Source: Gammaproteobacteria bacterium (GTDB taxonomy: Bacteria > Pseudomonadota > Gammaproteobacteria > GRL18). Taken from it: a stretch of DNA of 64,000 nt. Position numbers and translations under genes: made by a program. The notes below the pieces were generated by a model that saw only the letters and a list, made by a program, of their open reading frames with translations, did no database searches and was not told the origin of the DNA. The stretch is taken from NCBI GenBank assembly GCA_015488755.1, contig WFNB01000005.1:35504-99503 (forward strand), in the 5' to 3' direction. Below, one piece after another: positions 9,454-18,563 of this stretch (position 1 is the first letter of the stretch; each line of letters begins with the position of its first letter).

Positions 9454-9722
9454 GGTTCATGAGTAGGTACTTGAGGATAACTCTGTGTTTACGGAGGAAG
9501 TTTTTGCCACATGGATGTGGCAATAAAGCCTCCATGGATGGATTTACGGCGTCTTGCGTAGTAAATACAGAGTTATCCGGCATTCAAAAGTGCTTAAGCA
9601 CCTGCCTATGAATAGTGGTTAGCTAATTAATAGCTTGTGTAAGCGTATATTTTTCTTTTTATGAATGCTTATGTTAATGTTGTCAGTCATTGATTCTAAC
9701 CCCTATTTTTTTGGTGTACAAG
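9423..9722. other. 300-bp divergent intergenic region between deacetylase and acyltransferase genes
   Basis: The gap holds the 14-bp tandem repeat at its left end and the 104-bp palindromic repeat at 9475-9578. The remaining 140 bases up to the acyltransferase start are AT-rich and must carry promoters for both flanking genes, but I could not single out convincing -35/-10 pairs. No coding frame is supported. Confidence 0.5.
9475..9578. repeat. Nested palindromic intergenic repeat, copy 2
   Basis: Inverted ends GGATAACTCTGTGTTTAC (9475-9492) and GTAAATACAGAGTTATCC (9561-9578) match at 17 of 18. The core contains an internal hairpin TTGCCACATGGATGTGGCAA and the strings AAGCCT, CATGGATGGA and ACGGCGTC, related to the core of the copy at 6308-6494. 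Outside the ends, TAGGTACTTGA on the left pairs imperfectly with the TTAAGCACCTGCCTA region on the right. This is a second member of the same dispersed family. Confidence 0.75.
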
Positions 9723-10301
9723 GTGAAAAGACAATTAAAAAATACTATTGCTTATATCTGTGTTTTATTGATGTTGCCGGTGCTTATGTTATATCTTTTT
9801 GCTCGTCTCTTTTCTGGTGACAGTGTCTTTGCTTCCTTTTCTCAATGGCTAAGTTTGTTGCCGGGTAAAACGGGCAGTTATCTTAGAATTGCCTTTTATC
9901 GTTATGCCATGTCAGAGTGTCACCCCGATAGTGTTATTGGCTTTGCCAGTTTATTTTCCCAACAGAGCACAAGTATAAAAAAGGGCGTTTATATTGGCCC
10001 TCAATGTAATATCGGCCTGTCAACGATAGGTAAAAACACCCTAATTGCTAGCGGTGTACATATTATGAGTGGTAAAAACCAGCATAATTTTTCTGCTTTG
10101 GATACCCCCATTCAACAGCAAGGTGGGCACTATGAAAAGATCAGCATTGGTGAAGATTGCTGGATTGGTAATGGTGCTTTAGTTATGGCTAATATAGGCA
10201 AGCAATGTATTGTTGGTGCTGGCTCAGTGGTGGTGTCGGATGTCCCTGATTATGCCATTGTGGTAGGCAATCCGGCAAAAATTGTAAAAATGAGAAAATG
10301 A
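9723..10301 (+). CDS. Left-handed beta-helix (hexapeptide repeat) acyltransferase
   Basis: Frame opens after a stop at 9675; possible starts are TTG 9690, GTG 9714 and GTG 9723. I prefer 9723 because it gives a Lys/Arg-rich start followed by a hydrophobic helix (residues about 9-27). The rest contains hexapeptide repeats (KGVYIGPQCNIG, IGKNTLIASGVHI, IGEDCWIGNGALVMANIG, VGAGSVVVSDVPDYAIVVGNPA), the typical C-terminal half of sugar O-acetyltransferases such as those acting on LPS or capsule. It overlaps the next gene by 4 bp. It probably acetylates a sugar of the exopolysaccharide at the membrane. Start position is uncertain. Confidence 0.8.
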   Translation: MKRQLKNTIAYICVLLMLPVLMLYLFARLFSGDSVFASFSQWLSLLPGKTGSYLRIAFYRYAMSECHPDSVIGFASLFSQQSTSIKKGVYIGPQCNIGLSTIGKNTLIASGVHIMSGKNQHNFSALDTPIQQQGGHYEKISIGEDCWIGNGALVMANIGKQCIVGAGSVVVSDVPDYAIVVGNPAKIVKMRK

Positions 10302-11437
10302 ATACCTCTTGTGTTGATGATCATAGCAGTCGTTATCAAGTTGAGTGTTTTCATTCGATCAAGGCTATACCTGAGCGATTTACGCCTCTTTTTGAGCAGG
10401 CCTCACAAGAGAGCCTGTTTTACTCACGCCATTGGTTTTACCTATTAGAACAGTCTATTTTTCACTCTTTGGTCAGAGTGTTTACGGTATCTCTTAATGA
10501 TGCCAGCCCTTTATTGATCCTACCTTGTTATGAAAGCAAACAGGGAACAGAATTACATGCCTTAAGTAATTATTATTCAGCACTTTATAAGCCTCTATGC
10601 CACTCCAGCTATCCTCATATGGTTACTGTATTTGATGCCCTTATCAGAGAAATTAACCGCCATCACTATCAGCGTATTTGTTTACCAGCAATGCCAAAGG
10701 ACAAAGTGTATGAGCAATTACAGCAGAGATTTTCTTATCATGCTTATATGACAAAATCTTTTTTTTGCTTTGGTAATTGGTATGAGCCGATTGAAACATC
10801 CGTGTTTACGGATTATCTTAGTCATAGACCTTCTCAGCTTAGAAATACGTTACGCAGGAAAGCAAAAAAACTCACTGATCACCACATTGTTATTTCCTCG
10901 GAGCCAAAGGAAATACAACGGCTTTTCCCCCACTATCAAGCAATTTATGCCAAAAGTTGGAAAGGGGATGAAGCTTATCCCGACTTTATTGAAGAGATGG
11001 TTTTTTCCTTGGCACGAAAAGGAGTTATGCGAGTTGCTATTGCCTATATTGCCAATAAGCCAGCCGCAGCACAATTATGGATGGTTACTAAGAGCCGTGA
11101 TCAAAAGTGTGGTCAGAGCAATGCGGTGGCCAGCATCTATAAGCTGGCCTATGATCCCCATTTTAAAAATAGCTCGATTGGTTCGATCCTGACCGCAGCG
11201 ATGTTTAAGCATGTGATAGAGCAAGACCGAGTGAGTAAAATTGATTATTTAAGTGGCGATGATGCTTATAAAAAAGATTGGATGTCTAATAGAAATGAGC
11301 GTTGGGGCTTGTTAATGTATAACAAAAGAACATTCAAGGGATTTTTTCTAGGACTTGTTTCGCTTATTTTTCGTACCATAAAAAAGAAACTCAAGGCGTT
11401 AAAGAGGGCTTTTTTTAGCCTAAAAGAGCGTGTATGA
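10298..11437 (+). CDS. GNAT-fold acyl/aminoacyl transferase (BioF2-like/FemAB-like)
   Basis: The 379-aa protein starts inside the stop of the acyltransferase gene (ATGA overlap). Its second half resembles the BioF2-like acetyltransferase domain: LRNTLRRKAKKL, a Y-x-x-S-W segment (IYAKSWKGDEAYP), IANKPAAAQLW and YKLAYDPHF, then YLSGDDAYKKDWM near the C-terminus, in the usual order. Such proteins are found in PEP-CTERM/exosortase polysaccharide loci and are related to FemAB transferases. The acyl carrier protein gene follows 30 bp downstream, so a carrier-bound acyl or aminoacyl donor is an attractive idea. The reaction itself is unproven. Confidence 0.72.
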   Translation: MNTSCVDDHSSRYQVECFHSIKAIPERFTPLFEQASQESLFYSRHWFYLLEQSIFHSLVRVFTVSLNDASPLLILPCYESKQGTELHALSNYYSALYKPLCHSSYPHMVTVFDALIREINRHHYQRICLPAMPKDKVYEQLQQRFSYHAYMTKSFFCFGNWYEPIETSVFTDYLSHRPSQLRNTLRRKAKKLTDHHIVISSEPKEIQRLFPHYQAIYAKSWKGDEAYPDFIEEMVFSLARKGVMRVAIAYIANKPAAAQLWMVTKSRDQKCGQSNAVASIYKLAYDPHFKNSSIGSILTAAMFKHVIEQDRVSKIDYLSGDDAYKKDWMSNRNERWGLLMYNKRTFKGFFLGLVSLIFRTIKKKLKALKRAFFSLKERV

Positions 11438-11467
11438 TAGCGTAAAATTTCTCAAGAGCGAATATGA

Positions 11468-11716
11468 ATGCCCCATTTAGAGCAAGTAAAACAAATATTT
11501 AAGCAGACACTAAAACTGGGTGATTCTTTTGATGCCAGTAATGCAGAAACCGTGTTGTTGGGAAATTTTCCTGAATTTGATTCTTTGGGAATTATTTCTG
11601 TTATCAGTGCCATAGAAAGCGAATTTAATATTGTGGTCGAGTGGGATGAACTCAGTGGTGATACCTTCGAAACACTAGGCACATTGGTTGCCTATATTGA
11701 TGAGAAACTAGCTTAA
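11468..11716 (+). CDS. Acyl carrier protein-like (phosphopantetheine attachment) protein
   Basis: This 82-aa acidic protein has the carrier-protein pattern: four helices and EFDSLGIISV in the middle, where the Ser of D-S-L-G takes the 4'-phosphopantetheine arm. The stand-alone gene is far from fatty-acid genes and sits between a FemAB/GNAT-like transferase and, convergently with zero spacing, a PLP decarboxylase and AMP-forming ligase. This points to a dedicated carrier for a special acyl or amino-acyl group rather than general lipid synthesis. Carrier identity is well supported; cargo is unknown. Confidence 0.85.
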   Translation: MPHLEQVKQIFKQTLKLGDSFDASNAETVLLGNFPEFDSLGIISVISAIESEFNIVVEWDELSGDTFETLGTLVAYIDEKLA

Positions 11717-12979
11717 CTAAACAAGCATTTCTTTAACATGGGGATGGCCTAAAAAGTTTTCTGGGCTGGCGGTTCTGCCATAGGCACCGGATTGTAAAAT
11801 AACCACATAGTCACCCACCGCGGCTTTGGTTAAGAGCATATTATCTGCTAAGGTATCCAATGGGGTGCATGATGGCCCGACAATGGTGACGTATTCCATC
11901 TCTCTTTCTTCTGTATGAGCTCGTGTCTTGTGGGCCTGTTTCTTACTGATGTGCACAGGGTAATTCTTACGGATCACCTGACCAAAATTACCTGAGTTGG
12001 GCAGGTGGTGATGCAAACCACCATCACAAACCAAATAGGTTTTACCTCTGGATTCTTTCTTATCAATCACTTGGCTGATATAAATCCCCGCCTCACCTAC
12101 CAAATAACGCCCTAGCTCAATGGTGATTTTTTTCTGTTGAAATTGTGGATACTGCTTGAGCAGCTCATGTAAATTATGAGTGATGGCCTCGACATTAAGT
12201 GCTTTATCACCAGCAAAATAGGGGATACCAAAACCACCGCCAATATTAATACTTTGGTAGTCATCAATGCCATGTAGTAGTTGAGCAGCTAAGGCAAAGG
12301 TTTGTTGATGAGCCTCAATAATGGCATCGCTATTAAGATTTTGTGAACCGCAAAAAATATGCAAACCAGCAAAGTTAAGCTGATACTGTGCTAATGATTG
12401 CAGGATGTTGGGTATCTTTTCTGCGTCAATGCCAAATTGTTTGGCTCCTCCTGACATTTTCATACCAGAAGCCTTTAGTTCAAAATCAGGGTTTACTCGT
12501 AGAGCAATCGTGGGCAGAGTATTTAATTGCTTGCCTAATCGGTCAACATGTTTCAGCTCATTCTCTGATTCGACATTAAGGCAAACGCCACTGCTGATAG
12601 CGGCAACTAATTCTTGCTCTGTTTTTCCAGGGCCGGCAAAACTGATGTTTTCTGCTAAGACACCAGAGTTTAAGGCGATTAACAGTTCACCATGGGAGGC
12701 AATATCTAAACCGTGGACATAATTAGCAACATGTTGTACAAGCGCAGGCATAGGGTTGGCTTTAAGAGCATAGTGTAGCTGAACTTGTGTAGGTAATTGC
12801 TCAAGCAATGAGTTAATCGTTTGGCTGATCTGTTGGCGATCATAGATATAGGCGGGTGTTTGCCCAACAATATTAATTAATTCGGTAATGCCTTTACCGG
12901 CAATCAATAAATGCCCATCTTGATTAGGGTATGGAAATAGCTCTGCTGAATGTGTGCGTAATGGTGTTTTATTGGGCAT
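11717..12979 (-). CDS. PLP-dependent (ODC/DapDC fold-type III) decarboxylase, exosortase-A-associated type
   Basis: I use the ATG at 12979 (MPNKTPLRT); an upstream in-frame extension runs into the ligase gene. The 420-aa enzyme has YALKANPMPAL with the PLP-binding Lys, GLDIASHGEL, the His-containing GLHIFCGSQN, NIGGGFGIPYF for phosphate binding, and the C-terminal GPSCTPLDTLAD with the Cys of group IV decarboxylases. It should decarboxylate a basic or diamino acid in the cytosol. It overlaps the ligase gene by 11 bp. The pair matches the exosortase-A-associated decarboxylase/ligase set known from PEP-CTERM loci. The substrate is not known. Confidence 0.85.
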   Translation of the reverse strand: MPNKTPLRTHSAELFPYPNQDGHLLIAGKGITELINIVGQTPAYIYDRQQISQTINSLLEQLPTQVQLHYALKANPMPALVQHVANYVHGLDIASHGELLIALNSGVLAENISFAGPGKTEQELVAAISSGVCLNVESENELKHVDRLGKQLNTLPTIALRVNPDFELKASGMKMSGGAKQFGIDAEKIPNILQSLAQYQLNFAGLHIFCGSQNLNSDAIIEAHQQTFALAAQLLHGIDDYQSINIGGGFGIPYFAGDKALNVEAITHNLHELLKQYPQFQQKKITIELGRYLVGEAGIYISQVIDKKESRGKTYLVCDGGLHHHLPNSGNFGQVIRKNYPVHISKKQAHKTRAHTEEREMEYVTIVGPSCTPLDTLADNMLLTKAAVGDYVVILQSGAYGRTASPENFLGHPHVKEMLV

Positions 12980-14561
12980 GATCGGTCTTTTGATATAAAT
13001 TCTGATAGTGATTAAAGAGCGCCTGTCGATCAATTTTATTATTTTGATTATAGGGCAAAGCATCGCTATGGAACAATGCCATTGGTTGCATATAATTAGG
13101 CAAATGTTGCTGGCAATAGTGTTTTAATTGTGCGCTGGGATCCCCGTCACAAGACGCTTTTGTTGAGCTAAAGATGGCAATAATAGCCTGCCCAAGCTCT
13201 GGATGAGGTATGCCTAGTACCAGTGTTTCTTTAACTGCATCACATTGTTGGATCAGGGTTTCAATTTCCTCAGGGCTGACTCGATAACCCGAGGTCTTAA
13301 TTAAGTTATCTTTACGAGCAATAAAATAGAGATAGCCATCCTTATCACGTTGTACAATGTCTCCTGACCAAAGAGCAATCTCAGTAGCATATTGTGTGGT
13401 GTGATAGCGCCTAAAATAGCGTGCGGTTTGTTCGGGTGCATTCCAATAGCCTTGAGCAACTAATGAGCCACGATGGACTAACTCACCTTGCTCGCCAATA
13501 TTACACTCACTGCCATCCTCTCGTAATACCAAGACCTCAGCATTTGGAATGGCAATACCAATGGCATCTTTATGAGTGCTCAGAGCCTCTGGTGGTACAT
13601 AGGTTGAGCGAAATGCCTCGGTTAGGCCATACATAAGATAGGGCTGGGCGTTGGGCAAAGCCGTTATTAATTGATCCAATACCGAACTGGGCAAAGATCC
13701 ACCAGAATTACAAAAATAACGCAAACTGCATGGCGTTGGCCATGATAATGAGGCCAGCTTTATCCATAATGAGGGGACGGCGGCCAAAGCAGTAATCTGG
13801 TGTTTTTCGATAAGAGTAATAATATCTTTAGCAAACAAATAATCCATTAAAACAGCAGTAGCACCGACAAAAAAAGCACTGCTAATTTGGCTGAGACCAT
13901 AATCAAAACTCAATGGTAAGACAACTAAAATTTTATCCTCAGAGGTGTTTTTTAGATAGTGACAAACACTTTGAGCACCAGATAATAGGTTTCTATGGGA
14001 AAGCATAACGCCCTTAGCCTGTCCGCTACTACCTGATGTGTACAGTATTGCCACCGTGTCGGTATCAATCCCCTGAGGTGTGTAAGTGCTTACTTTTGGA
14101 GCGGACACATCATCTAAATAAAATAATTGAATTTTTTTATTAGTAAAGTGAAACTCATGCGTTGGTTTATCTATTAGCAATATTTGTAAAGAGGGCAGTT
14201 TTTCTATGCTCTGTTGCAATATGGCTAAGCGGGCACTATTGGTAATGAGCAGTTGGCTTTGACTATCCTGAAGAATATGCTGAACTTGCTTTGTTTTTAA
14301 CACGGGATTAATAGGAATAAACACCGCCCGACACAATGAAATGGCAAAAAAAGTAGCAACGGTGGTGTTTGATTTAGGTAAATAAATGCTAATATGATCG
14401 CCAGCTTGAATACCAAGGTGCAATAAAATAGCGCTTAAATGCTGACATTGATCGGCAAGTTGCTGATAATTTATGCTGTCATTTTGGTGCACTAAAGCCG
14501 TTGCCAAAGGCCGTTTAAGCGCTTGAGATTGCACCAAATGATGTAACAAAAAGTTCGCCAT
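12969..14561 (-). CDS. AMP-forming acyl-CoA/acyl-ACP ligase, exosortase-A-associated type
   Basis: The ATG at 14561 (MANFLLHHLV) is preferred over a TTG 12 bp upstream. The 530-aa enzyme shows the adenylation P-loop ILYTSGSSGQAKGVMLSHRN, the MYGLTEAFRSTY motif, WSGDIVQRDKDGYLYF and the C-terminal NKIDRQAL region carrying the catalytic Lys (NNKIDR). It activates a carboxylate as an adenylate and passes it to a thiol. The overlap with the decarboxylase gene and the nearby carrier protein suggest loading onto that carrier. This ligase/decarboxylase couple is characteristic of exosortase-A polysaccharide clusters. The cargo is undefined. Confidence 0.87.
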   Translation of the reverse strand: MANFLLHHLVQSQALKRPLATALVHQNDSINYQQLADQCQHLSAILLHLGIQAGDHISIYLPKSNTTVATFFAISLCRAVFIPINPVLKTKQVQHILQDSQSQLLITNSARLAILQQSIEKLPSLQILLIDKPTHEFHFTNKKIQLFYLDDVSAPKVSTYTPQGIDTDTVAILYTSGSSGQAKGVMLSHRNLLSGAQSVCHYLKNTSEDKILVVLPLSFDYGLSQISSAFFVGATAVLMDYLFAKDIITLIEKHQITALAAVPSLWIKLASLSWPTPCSLRYFCNSGGSLPSSVLDQLITALPNAQPYLMYGLTEAFRSTYVPPEALSTHKDAIGIAIPNAEVLVLREDGSECNIGEQGELVHRGSLVAQGYWNAPEQTARYFRRYHTTQYATEIALWSGDIVQRDKDGYLYFIARKDNLIKTSGYRVSPEEIETLIQQCDAVKETLVLGIPHPELGQAIIAIFSSTKASCDGDPSAQLKHYCQQHLPNYMQPMALFHSDALPYNQNNKIDRQALFNHYQNLYQKTDHAQ

Positions 14562-14655
14562 TGTTGTTCTCAATTAGGGAGTATAAAGGTCAGCTTTTTA
14601 TCGTGAGTTGATATTTTTTTATTATGAAGTGCTATTATACCCCTTAATCGGAGTG

Positions 14656-15567
14656 ATGGATCAAACTCACTCTCTACGATGTAAAATAGACCAATTAAAA
14701 TACCCTATGAGTTTAGCACAGCCTATTGTCCGTAAAGCAACAATTCATGACTTCGATAAAGTCTATCCCTTATTAAAAAAAATAAGGCAAGATCGGGCGG
14801 ATAAAGCCTATTGGCAAAATTTATTTAACGATCATTGGCACTTTGGTGAATTTTCACCGGGGATTATTTTACAATCCGGTGATGAGATTGTGGGTTTTTT
14901 AGCCACTATTTATAGCCGACAATACCATAATAACAAGCAACACACTTTTTGTAATTTAAGCAGTTGGATTGTCGATGAGGCATACCGTAGCTATAGCTTT
15001 ATGATGCTTTTACCTCTACTTAAAGAAAAAAAGATAGTGCTTACCAGTTATACCTCCAATGATATTTCTTATGCCATCTATCATAAACTAAACTTTCAAG
15101 ATGGTAACACCCACCAACGTATTGTGTATGCTTCGCCCTCACTAACGCATTTTTTTAATGCCGATGCCTATCAAATTATTGTTGATGCAGAGGCAATACA
15201 GGCTCGTCTTAATGAGCATGATCGACAAGTCTATGTGCATCATCAGTCTTTTCATACGCAATGCTATTTGATCACTTATCAGAACACGTATTGTCTGATC
15301 ATGGGTGAACGGGTGAAGACGATGTTCCATGTCTATAGTGTCAGTGATTGTGCCTTTTTACAACAACACTTAGGTCGGGTACGCAATCAACTGATGCATC
15401 AAATGCAGGTAAAATCCCTACTTATTAATGAAAATTGCCTTAATAAAAAGGCACTCTTTCTCAGTCGAAAAGTGCAATGGGGTTTGCCTTATCAATATAA
15501 AACACAGGATCCTGATATTGTTGATCCCAGCCCTGTGTATTCGGAGTTATTTTTGCTAAAAATGTAA
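14656..15567 (+). CDS. GNAT family N-acetyltransferase-like protein
   Basis: The frame is open from a TTG at 14608; ATG codons at 14656 and 14707 are alternatives, and the second gives MSLAQPIVRKATIHDFDKVY, a typical GNAT beginning. I report 14656, but 14707 is almost as likely. The N-terminal half fits a GNAT fold (VRKATIHDFDKV, EIVGFLATIY, SSWIVDEAYRSY, YTSNDISYAIYHKLNF). The C-terminal 140 residues have no motif I recognise. It stands alone between the divergent ligase gene and the convergent mobA gene, at the end of the polysaccharide locus. Substrate unknown. Confidence 0.6.
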   Translation: MDQTHSLRCKIDQLKYPMSLAQPIVRKATIHDFDKVYPLLKKIRQDRADKAYWQNLFNDHWHFGEFSPGIILQSGDEIVGFLATIYSRQYHNNKQHTFCNLSSWIVDEAYRSYSFMMLLPLLKEKKIVLTSYTSNDISYAIYHKLNFQDGNTHQRIVYASPSLTHFFNADAYQIIVDAEAIQARLNEHDRQVYVHHQSFHTQCYLITYQNTYCLIMGERVKTMFHVYSVSDCAFLQQHLGRVRNQLMHQMQVKSLLINENCLNKKALFLSRKVQWGLPYQYKTQDPDIVDPSPVYSELFLLKM

Positions 15568-15618
15568 GGCCTTGGTGAGTGGGGATGTTATGTCTTAGAG
15601 CGTGCCTTAGAGCGAGAC

Positions 15619-16224
15619 TTAGAGGCTTAATTGTTTACTGAGTAGCTCCAAATCAGCAGGTGTATTCACATTTAAAAAGGCCTCTTTTTGATCAGAAAAA
15701 TCCAACTTTAGTGCACCATTATCCATTAACCACTTGCCTAATTTATGTTCATTGCTTTGCAGAGAATGATTTAATGCCCTAAAGATATCCTTATGAAGTA
15801 AGTTATAGGTTGGTTGCTTATACTGACCATCAAAAACTAATACCGCCTGAACCTGAGCTTGTTTGATGCTCTCAAGCATTCGGGCAGCTAAATCTAGGGG
15901 TAATAAAGGACCATCACAAGGGACAGTAAGTAAGTAGTCACTTTTACTCTGCGCCAAGCCACGCGACATACCTGCCAAAGGCCCACGATAATCATCAAAC
16001 TCATCGACTAATACCTCGTAGCCAAATTGCTGATAACTGTCAATGTGCCGATTAGCGCTGATTAAGACCTGTTCAACCTGAGGCTGGAGTCGAGCAATAA
16101 CATGCTCAATCATTGCTTTTCCCTGTAACTCAAGTAAGCCTTTATCATGGCCGTTCATACGACTAGAGCGCCCGCCCGCTAAAATAAGACCGGTAATTGG
16201 GAGTGAATGCTTATCTTTATACAA
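15619..16224 (-). CDS. mobA: Molybdenum cofactor guanylyltransferase MobA
   Basis: The 201-aa length matches MobA. GLILAGGRSSRMNG is the GTP-binding loop, HDKGLLELQGK holds the conserved Lys, VDEFDDYRGPLAG the guanine/metal segment, and TVPCDGPLLP the catalytic Asp region; FLNVNTPADL is the usual C-terminal signature. It joins GMP to molybdopterin to form the MGD cofactor for DMSO-reductase-family enzymes in the cytosol. No molybdoenzyme is in the window. It is monocistronic here, convergent with the GNAT gene. Confidence 0.92.
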   Translation of the reverse strand: MYKDKHSLPITGLILAGGRSSRMNGHDKGLLELQGKAMIEHVIARLQPQVEQVLISANRHIDSYQQFGYEVLVDEFDDYRGPLAGMSRGLAQSKSDYLLTVPCDGPLLPLDLAARMLESIKQAQVQAVLVFDGQYKQPTYNLLHKDIFRALNHSLQSNEHKLGKWLMDNGALKLDFSDQKEAFLNVNTPADLELLSKQLSL

Positions 16225-16526
16225 TGGATATCAACCTATGAGCGTACTTGAGTCTAAATAAAGGTCGATTATAGCAGATAGTAAGAGCTATTTGCCTTTA
16301 ATGAATATCAGTATATTAATGTTAAATTATATGCTAATATTAGCAATAACTGGAAAGTTTTATATGATGGTCTAAACTACCAGAATAACATTCTCATGCA
16401 GGCAATAAGTGCAAGCTATTCTATTGATTTATCTAGGTTAAAGTAATTCATTATTTTGACGATAATATACTTGTAAAAATCAAGTAAAAAGCAACGCACA
16501 ACAATAAACACGATAGGTAACGTTTA
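16225..16526. other. 302-bp intergenic region between mobA and the chemoreceptor gene
   Basis: The region is very AT-rich and separates divergent genes. Its right end holds a sigma-28-like promoter (16439-16465) for the chemoreceptor. Nothing coding, no repeat and no further clear regulatory site was found. Confidence 0.5.
16439..16465 (+). promoter_or_regulatory. Sigma-28 (FliA)-like promoter before the chemoreceptor gene
   Basis: TAAAGTAA (16439-16446), an 11-bp spacer, then GACGATAA (16458-16465). The FliA consensus is TAAAGTTT-N11-GCCGATAA, giving 6/8 and 7/8 matches at exact spacing. Transcription would start near 16472, 55 bp before the ATG. Chemoreceptor genes are standard members of the flagellar late regulon, which supports the call. 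Confidence 0.65.
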
Positions 16527-18446
16527 ATGAGCATTAGCAAAAAAATACATCTCCCTCTTATTATTTCCCTCTTTCTTGGTATTTGCATTGTCATTTTGAG
16601 TTCATGGCATAGTCTGGCTGAAATTAAAGAGGAAGTTTATCAGACAGAGCAAACGAAATTGAGCAATTTTTTTGAGCAAAAATATCAGGCAAAACTGGAT
16701 GTTGCGATTTCTAATGTGATTAATCTGGCACAAAACCACTATGTCGTCTCATCACTTAAAGAGAATGATCGTAATATTGCTATTAATGGCTTAAAGACCA
16801 TTATTAAGGACTATAAAGAAAATACTAAGTTTCATAATATAAGAATACACCTGCATGATAAAACCATTCATAGTTTTTTGAGAATTTGGAAACAAGATAA
16901 ATTTGGTGATGATCTGAGTGGTTTTCGACATACGATAGTGTCCGTTAAGCAAAATAAAAAGCCCATTGCTGCCATAGAAATTGGTCGTGCCGGCTTAATT
17001 TTAAGAGGCATTGCGCCCATTGTAGAAAATAATACCTATCTGGGTAGTGTGGAGTTTATGCAAGGCCTTAATTCTATTATCAGAGATGCCAAAGCTCAAG
17101 GGATGGAGAGCTTTATTGTTATGGACTCAAACTATTTGAGTACCGCGACTAAGTTGTCAAGTGCTAAAAAATTAAACTCTCAATTTGTGCTGGCATCCAA
17201 AGCACAAAACCTGAATCAAGATTTTTTTGATGAATTAAAAGAGCATGACATTAGCCTTGCGGGTAAAAGCGCTCATTATTTTTATAGCAGTGTAGCGATT
17301 AAAGATTTTCAAAACAGAGTGGTAGGCTATGCAGTATTAGGTGAAAAATTATCTAAAGTTGACACATTGGTCAGTCATGCCAGCTCTGCTATGATCTTAC
17401 AAATTGTCATAATGATGATTTTAGATATCATTGTGTTGATTTTTTTAGCCACAGTCATACATCGAGTCATTATCAAGCCGATTAAACATATTTCTGATGA
17501 GTTAACAAAAGAGGGCGGTGTTCTCAACAAACACTTCAAGATTAATTCAAATGATGAATTATCGCTTATTGCAGAGCATTTTAATCAATTGGTGGAAAAT
17601 ATTAGAGAGATTGTGACCAATGCTCAGGCAAATACCCAAGAGGCACACCAAAAATTACACGAGTTCTCTGAATTATCAACACAAACCATTCAAGATTCTA
17701 CAATAGTGAGTGAGCAATTAAGCCTATCCAATAATGAGACCAGTGAAATTACCCGCTTTACTCATGAGTCAATAGCGTCTACTCAAGATGTGTTGGGAGA
17801 AATACATAAAGCAAATGGCCTAATGAATGAGGCAAACCAATCAATGGCTGAGTTAAAAGCAGATGTCGAACATAATGTCAGTATGGAAACTGAGGTATCT
17901 AAAAAGTTATTGAGTTTATCGAATGAGATCAGTCAGGTAAATGGTGTCTTGGAAGTCATCGAGAATATTGCTGAGCAAACCAATTTACTGGCACTTAATG
18001 CGGCGATTGAGGCTGCTCGGGCAGGTGAACAAGGCCGAGGTTTTGCAGTCGTGGCTGATGAAGTGCGTCAACTGGCCATTCGAACTCAGGAATCATTGGA
18101 TGATGCCAATCAAACGGTTGGGTCGGTTATTAACAATATTAATGAGCTGAATACAGAAACACAAAGTGGCGTGTCAGAATTATCACATCTTATTGATACA
18201 TCGAATCTGGTGTCATCACAAATTAATGAGAATACCATTATTTTAAACCAGACCACTGAAGACTTTACTCGAGATATGGCGCAGTTAGAACAAATTGGCA
18301 AGAAAATTGAAAAAATTGATCATCATTTACACTCTTCGGCTGAATTGAGTTCTAAAAATGTCACCGCCATTAAGAGTATGAGCAGTAAGCATAATGAAAC
18401 AGTGAATATGATTAAGGAATTTGAGCACTTATTAAAAGAATTTTAG
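16527..18446 (+). CDS. Methyl-accepting chemotaxis protein with double-Cache-like sensor
   Basis: The 639-aa receptor has TM1 (about 10-28), a long periplasmic region (about 30-290) with [12 protein letters not shown] and a later [10 protein letters not shown] segment resembling a dCache_3-type sensor, TM2 (about 290-312), HAMP (313-365) and a cytoplasmic signalling domain. The hairpin tip is intact: [20 protein letters not shown] followed by [16 protein letters not shown]. It would signal through CheW/CheA, which are absent from this window. A sigma-28-like promoter precedes it. The ligand is unknown; no C-terminal CheR-binding pentapeptide is seen. Confidence 0.9.
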   Translation: MSISKKIHLPLIISLFLGICIVILSSWHSLAEIKEEVYQTEQTKLSNFFEQKYQAKLDVAISNVINLAQNHYVVSSLKENDRNIAINGLKTIIKDYKENTKFHNIRIHLHDKTIHSFLRIWKQDKFGDDLSGFRHTIVSVKQNKKPIAAIEIGRAGLILRGIAPIVENNTYLGSVEFMQGLNSIIRDAKAQGMESFIVMDSNYLSTATKLSSAKKLNSQFVLASKAQNLNQDFFDELKEHDISLAGKSAHYFYSSVAIKDFQNRVVGYAVLGEKLSKVDTLVSHASSAMILQIVIMMILDIIVLIFLATVIHRVIIKPIKHISDELTKEGGVLNKHFKINSNDELSLIAEHFNQLVENIREIVTNAQANTQEAHQKLHEFSELSTQTIQDSTIVSEQLSLSNNETSEITRFTHESIASTQDVLGEIHKANGLMNEANQSMAELKADVEHNVSMETEVSKKLLSLSNEISQVNGVLEVIENIAEQTNLLALNAAIEAARAGEQGRGFAVVADEVRQLAIRTQESLDDANQTVGSVINNINELNTETQSGVSELSHLIDTSNLVSSQINENTIILNQTTEDFTRDMAQLEQIGKKIEKIDHHLHSSAELSSKNVTAIKSMSSKHNETVNMIKEFEHLLKEF

Positions 18447-18518
18447 ATGAAAGATAAAACAAATAGTGACTAACTTTAAATGGATGGATAAATATCAAGT
18501 AGCTCTTAATAATGGGTA

Positions 18519-18527
18519 TGCTATACT
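18519..18527 (+). promoter_or_regulatory. Extended -10 promoter element before the HD-GYP regulator gene
   Basis: TGCTATACT is a TGn extended -10 with TATACT as hexamer. No good -35 is visible, as is usual for extended -10 promoters. Transcription would start near 18534, 30 bp before the ATG at 18564. The match is short, so confidence is modest. Confidence 0.4.
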
Positions 18528-18563
18528 AATTTACCACAATACATAAGCTTACTTTGATGATAT

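Noticed and set aside
6308..9578. Repeated palindromes as a CRISPR array
   Set aside because: There are two copies 3 kb apart with different lengths, no regular spacers and no cas genes.
12980..13063. N-terminal extension of the PLP decarboxylase up to 13063
   Set aside because: The extra 28 codons overlap the ligase gene and are unlike the family start; the ATG at 12979 fits better.
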